A stretch of DNA of 64,000 nucleotides from Zonotrichia leucophrys gambelii (Eukaryota > Chordata > Aves > Passeriformes > Passerellidae): positions 58,437,585 through 58,501,584 of the forward strand of contig NC_088170.1 in NCBI RefSeq assembly GCF_028769735.1, given 5' to 3'. This document shows positions 38,442-64,000 of this stretch, piece by piece. Under the pieces are notes generated by a model. The model searched no databases, was not told where the DNA came from, and saw nothing but the letters and a program-made list of their open reading frames with translations. The translations under genes and the position numbers were made by a program. Position 1 is the stretch's first letter, and every line of letters starts with the position of its first letter.

Positions 38442-41400
38442 CTCCTGAGGAGACCCCAGCATGGACTAAAGAAATAGCAGGTCCACCTGAGTGTCTCCTG
38501 GTAGAGGGCACCTCAGTACACCCAAAACTGGTAAATTGTGCTGGATTCACAGTGCCAATTCAGAACCAGTAATGCATATTTGTAACAATCATTTTCAGCA
38601 TGTCCTGTGGCATTTCACCCACCTGTGTGACAGCAATTTCAAGCTATCTCAACTTTACAATACTCTGAGCAAAGAAGGGACTGAACTTCAGTTACTCTTT
38701 GCAGAACATACAAACACCCCAGTACTGGTTATGCAATGCATAAGAAATAACAATTTATGTGGTGTGATACAAAGCCATCCCCATAATCTAAAATCTGCCT
38801 CTTCCAAAAGTCAAGGCAAGAAGGCTCACAGCATGTCTGGAAGTCTACCAATCCAAGTGCCAGCAGAAACACTGGCATTGGCTTCCAGAGAACTGACCTG
38901 GGGGCCAGATGTAGTTCTTAAGAAGTTATAAAGAAAAGAGAAAAGCTGACTTGCAGTGAGTCACGCTCAGAAGCACAAAAAATGGACAAATATGTGAAGG
39001 CCAGAAATATTTATTCACTTCTATGGAAAATAAAATACTTCTCTGTGATTCCTTGTGATTGGGATACTGTTTAACAGGGCTATTGATGGACATGGTTTAG
39101 CAAAGAGAATTAAATTCTCGAGCACATTAAAATCTGCTTAAATGATTTTAACCAATTTTGCACTGATTTATTCTGGAGTCTCAGCCAAGTATCCAAGGTG
39201 AAAGAACACTACAAGAACACAACTAGATGTTGCAGAATGGTGTAGGATGGGAAGCTTTAGAAAGGATAAAAGGAGTATAGCCTTGGAGGAAGAAAGAGTC
39301 CACAGGTTCCACTCTGTTTTCCTTACAGCTTCACAGCAAAGAATGAATGCAGCAAGGTGGCAAGTGACAGATACCTGATAAACTCCAGCTGCACCAGGCA
39401 GCACCTGGCCATCAGGCACCAAGGGACCTGCTGCAAAAATTGTAAGTCTAAACACTACCACAAGTAAATAAAGCACAAAGAAGCACATTTAAAATTCTGC
39501 CCTTTTGCCAGCATATCTGAAAAGAAAAACAACAGCATTAAGAAACAATGTTGACATTCAATCTGTCAATATGCCTTGGAATTATCACCCAAATAAAGGG
39601 AGCACAGGGGATTTGCTCAGGCTCAGAAGTAACAACGAAAAAAAACCAGAAACACTAGAGAGGAAAATTCATGCCCTGAACATAATCATGGTGTGTGCAG
39701 AAATTCCAGTCACAGCAATCCTCTATGCAGTGGTGACAGGACTCTCACTGATAGATTAAACAAATATCAAGTTTTGCAGTAGTGAGTGAAGAAAGGATAT
39801 GGTGTCATATCCATCTTAATCTGACTGTCCTTGCATACTTCCTAAGACATCAGCCTGAGGACACATTTACAGGATAGCTCTCCTCCAGATACAGCACCAC
39901 ATTATGGACTTTATATACATAAAATGCTGAGTGCACAATTCTGCTACACAGAGCATCATTTATTATCAGAAATCCCTGAGGAACAAAATACATCCCTGGA
40001 TTAATATGACTTTATTAAAGCGACCATTTATTAAAAATATCTCAACAAGTGCCTCTAAAAATCTCTCACATGCCAAAGGAAAATGTTGGAGGATAACTGT
40101 TGAACAACCTCACCTCTGTCTGTAGGCAAATGGTATCAGAAACAATTTAGCTGAGCTCACACTTAAATTGAAGAACATTATTTCTTGGTGTGGTTCCTTC
40201 TGGAGGGAGAAGTTAAGCCCCATATATGTTGCAAATCCTGATTTCAACAAGCCAGTTGAACACTCCAAAGCCAGTTTTACAGATAATACAGGACAGATAC
40301 AGCACAGAAATCAAGTATTTGAGTTTTCCAGGATTATTTCCCTTTCAGCATTGTGACAGTACTCCCACCATCTACAGCCGCAAGAGTTTTATTTATTTTT
40401 TTCCAAACTTAAAATATGTTCTCCTCACCAGCCAATAGTGATTTAACATAGTTCTGTTTAGCATAGTACCATTTTCTATTAATATTCTGAAATGCTCTAA
40501 CTTTACAAAATTTCATTATAGATACAGCTTAAGATGTGCTCATATGAGCTAAATTAAACCATTATTCAAGATCTGGCACAACGTAAGGCACCAGAAAGAG
40601 CCAGCAGGAGGGAGAACAAGATGCTGACAAAAATTCTGTCTGAGCAAATCATCATTAATTATTCTATTGAAGGCTTGAAGATATATCAGCAGAATTCTGT
40701 AGTGAGAAATGCCAATTAAAAACAAAACAAAAAACCTGCAGTATTTTTCTGACTTTTCCAATTTCTTGCTAAGGTTTAGATAAAAGATTGATCTGATAAA
40801 ATAACTTTTGCTTTTTACTAATCAGCTTTATATTAAAGCAGAATTTAAAAAAAATAGGCTTTGTCCCTTGCATGCAGAGAGATTTCACCTTAAAAATTAT
40901 ATGGACCAATAACACAGACAAAGTCCTGATGTGACACCACAGAAGAAAATTTTGTGACAAAACATGGGAGATTTGCATATAAAGATAATTTCAAATTATC
41001 ACATGACTGTGTTGCCACATTGATGGGACACTCCACAAAAGGAATCGTCAGAAGGAACTAAGGAAGGGTTAAGTCTGGACAATTTCAGAAAAATATTTTT
41101 TTTATTTAAGGAGGATGTGGAAAAGGTACAGCAGCTTTCTAAACTAGCTAGCACTTTTAGATCAGTCTTGCCAGTGGAAGAGAGCAGACTGGGTTGTCTA
41201 TGCAGCAACAAACAAGCAGAGATAAAAGGGGAAGAGCCACAGAGAAACCTTAGAAAGAAAATGGACATTTCAATTTTTTTTGCTCTGATGGGGAAGTTAT
41301 GGTAAGAAGATAGTTCTGTGTCCATGAGACTGAACAAAAGCAAGTGGAACATCCAAGACAAGAATTAGTTGCAAGTTCATGGTGCTAATAGCAATAACAG

Positions 41401-41569
41401 CAATTACCACTGCTAATTTTATATTTTGGTGAAAAACAGCACTCAAACAAGATGGCAGAGGGAAGTGTACATGAAACTCCTGATATATGGAGTCTCTTAA
41501 TGTTTCTAACTTCTTCACAGACCTTTCCCTGTTGTAGGGAAACCCTTTCCCTCCAGAGAAGGCAAAGTA
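38442..41569. other. Intergenic, AT-rich, nothing recognised
   Basis: Open frames up to 146 codons (38491-38931) match no family I know. No repeat hallmark seen. Confidence 0.5.
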
Positions 41570-41745
41570 GTTTCCAGGATCACAGAATGGGTACAGCAGG
41601 AAGGGAGCACAGTGGGTGTCTGGTCCAAGCTCCCTGAGAGGCAGGGTCAGCCTGGAGCTGGCACATGGCACAGGATTGTGACTGGATGGTTCCTGGACAT
41701 CTCCTGCAAGGGCAACCCCACAGCCTCTCTGGGCAAGGTATATGT
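41570..41745 (-). mobile_element. CR1 LINE 3'-end fragment (antisense)
   Basis: The + strand reads TCACAGAATGGGTACAGCAG, then TCTGGTCCAAGCTCCCTGAG and ends CACAGCCTCTCTGGGCA. This is the reverse complement of a CR1 3' end of the short-terminal subfamily type. It lies only about 300 bases before the CpG island. Confidence 0.75.
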
Positions 41746-42049
41746 ATTTTTATGTATTTATATATATAAAACTGGTTTATAAAACTGCTTTTCTCTCATG
41801 GAATGACATAGAACAAGAGCATGCTGAGGTCAACCGGGACTCACAAGGGTAATCAAATTAATGTAGCTCACAGGGATGTTATGGATACAACATACAATTT
41901 TTGGATTTGTTTATGATTGAACAACAACGTAAGTTGTTTGGAAAGCAGGTGTAATTTTATATGTAATCCCCGATCGACAGCAACTGTAAAGAATGCTCGG
42001 AAGTATTTCTGTCAAAAAGTGTCACGTTCTTCCACGGAGGCAGCCGGTG
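41746..42049. other. AT-rich spacer before the CpG island
   Basis: Holds a TATATATA-containing low-complexity stretch at 41741-41790; otherwise nothing recognised. Confidence 0.6.
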
Positions 42050-42308
42050 CAGAGCGTGGGCAGTGGGGGTGGATGGAGATGGGGGTGCTCGGGAAGGCCG
42101 GCAGGTCCTTCCCCACACGGCACCAGCCCCAGGCGCTGGTAAAAGGGACCGCAGAGCGCAGCGGCTGCCCAGGAACTCGGCCCGGCCGGGAGCGGGTGCG
42201 GGTGCTGGTGCGGGCGGGGCTCCCCCCGAGCCCGGGCTGGTGCCGGTGCCGGTGCCGCCTCCCCTTCCCCGAAACCGCGGCTGCCGAGAACCGAAACCGG
42301 GACCCCAC

Positions 42309-42320
42309 TGCGCATGCGCA
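42309..42320. promoter_or_regulatory. NRF1 palindromic site TGCGCATGCGCA
   Basis: An exact palindromic NRF1 motif lies about 424 bases upstream of the NAMPT start codon inside the CpG island. NRF1 drives nuclear genes for mitochondrial function. Its presence would tie NAD+ salvage to mitochondrial biogenesis, but binding is inferred from the motif only. Confidence 0.7.
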
Positions 42321-42406
42321 CCGCCCCCGCCCGCCTCAGCCCCACCGCCCGTTCAGCCGAGCGCGCGCCGCTTGCTACAGCCAGAGGGCGCCCGCCGGCC
42401 GCGCGG

Positions 42407-42414
42407 TGACGTCA
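42407..42414. promoter_or_regulatory. Full CRE palindrome TGACGTCA
   Basis: A perfect CREB/ATF palindrome about 330 bases upstream of the start codon. A second half-site-like TGACGTCT lies at 42551-42558. CRE sites in CpG-rich promoters are often occupied, so cAMP/CREB responsiveness is plausible but inferred. Confidence 0.6.
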
Positions 42415-42435
42415 CCGGGCCGGCCCCGCCCAAAC

Positions 42436-42440
42436 CCAAT
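42436..42440 (+). promoter_or_regulatory. CCAAT box 1
   Basis: CCAAT in the context AAACCCAATGA; a candidate NF-Y site, about 300 bases upstream of the start codon. Confidence 0.4.
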
Positions 42441-42506
42441 GAAAGAGAACGTGCGGCGCGGGACGCTCCCCGCCCGCCCCTCCCCCTGCACCGGCCAGCG
42501 GCAGGA

Positions 42507-42511
42507 CCAAT
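42507..42511 (+). promoter_or_regulatory. CCAAT box 2
   Basis: CCAAT in the context GGACCAATAGG, close to the NF-Y consensus; 71 bases downstream of box 1. Confidence 0.5.
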
Positions 42512-42589
42512 AGGAGCCCCCGCGGCGCCCCGGCCCCGCCCCCCTCGCCGTGACGTCTGGGAACCGCCCTCGGTGGCCGAGCGGTCCAA

Positions 42590-42594
42590 CCAAT
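42590..42594 (+). promoter_or_regulatory. CCAAT box 3
   Basis: CCAAT in the context AACCAATCAGCG, the classical NF-Y sequence, about 150 bases upstream of the start codon and 83 bases after box 2. Such CCAAT boxes typically sit 60-100 bases upstream of a start site, which would place transcription initiation near 42650-42690. Confidence 0.6.
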
Positions 42595-42637
42595 CAGCGT
42601 CCCCGCGCGCGCCCGCCCAGGCCGCGATCCCCTGTTT

Positions 42638-42650
42638 CCGCCCCGCCCCC
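42638..42650. promoter_or_regulatory. Double GC box (Sp/KLF)
   Basis: Overlapping CCGCCCC and CCGCCCCC units form a strong Sp1-type site between the last CCAAT box and the start codon. This fits a TATA-less core promoter. Confidence 0.5.
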
Positions 42651-42743
42651 TCTCCCCGTGCTCCCCCCGCTCAAAACGCCAGCGGTGGCGGCGGAGCCCG
42701 GTTCTGTCCGTGCGGGCGGCGGCGCCTCCCGGGGCTCGGCGAC

Positions 42744-64000
<21,257 letters not shown>

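Noticed and set aside
42376..42394. CTCF-like AGAGGGCGCC motif
   Set aside because: The 3' core fits but three upstream core positions do not. Too weak to call without a weight-matrix score.
42574..42586. TGGCCGAGCGGTC, identical to a tRNA-Leu A-box segment
   Set aside because: There is no GGTTCGA-type B box or acceptor-stem pairing in the following 100 bases, so it is not a tRNA gene.

Overview
The window is vertebrate nuclear DNA, most likely from a bird and probably a songbird. The evidence is a split gene with GT-AG introns, a CpG-island promoter, CR1-type LINE fragments, and several solo LTRs of avian endogenous-retrovirus type (TG...CA ends, 5-bp target duplications). The avian and passerine assignment rests on recognising repeat families by eye; no database was searched.

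The only protein-coding gene I can support is NAMPT (nicotinamide phosphoribosyltransferase, the rate-limiting enzyme of NAD+ salvage), on the + strand. Its first seven coding exons lie at 42744-42803, 55958-56114, 57385-57488, 60277-60405, 60861-61019, 61350-61486 and 63290-63515. Spliced, they give 972 nt, or 324 codons, in one open frame. This is about two thirds of the roughly 490-residue family length; the C-terminal exons lie beyond the right edge. Catalytic and substrate-binding residues known from the human enzyme are all present, shifted by +1.

Layout. Positions 1 to about 42000 form a 42-kb intergenic region with no recognisable exon. It holds a 293-nt pure polypyrimidine tract (12274-12566), an ancient MIR-like fragment, CR1 fragments, and a cluster of LTR-derived sequence between 23 and 38 kb. 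In that cluster are a 292-bp fold-back element with perfect 71-bp inverted arms and a young LTR flanked by an exact 5-bp duplication. From about 42050 to 43780 lies the CpG island with the NAMPT promoter: an NRF1 palindrome, a full CRE, three CCAAT boxes, GC boxes and no obvious TATA box. Exon 1 is followed by a 13.2-kb first intron carrying a 46-bp GC-rich minisatellite, an E-box, two sense-oriented solo LTRs (573 and 1340 bp) with intact target duplications, and a CR1 fragment. The remaining introns are 0.33-2.8 kb.

Most open frames here are chance frames in stop-poor CpG-island, microsatellite or repeat DNA. I found no RNA gene, CRISPR array or bacterial feature. The most interesting objects are the fold-back LTR-like element, the sense LTRs inside NAMPT intron 1, the promoter architecture, and the long polypyrimidine tract.
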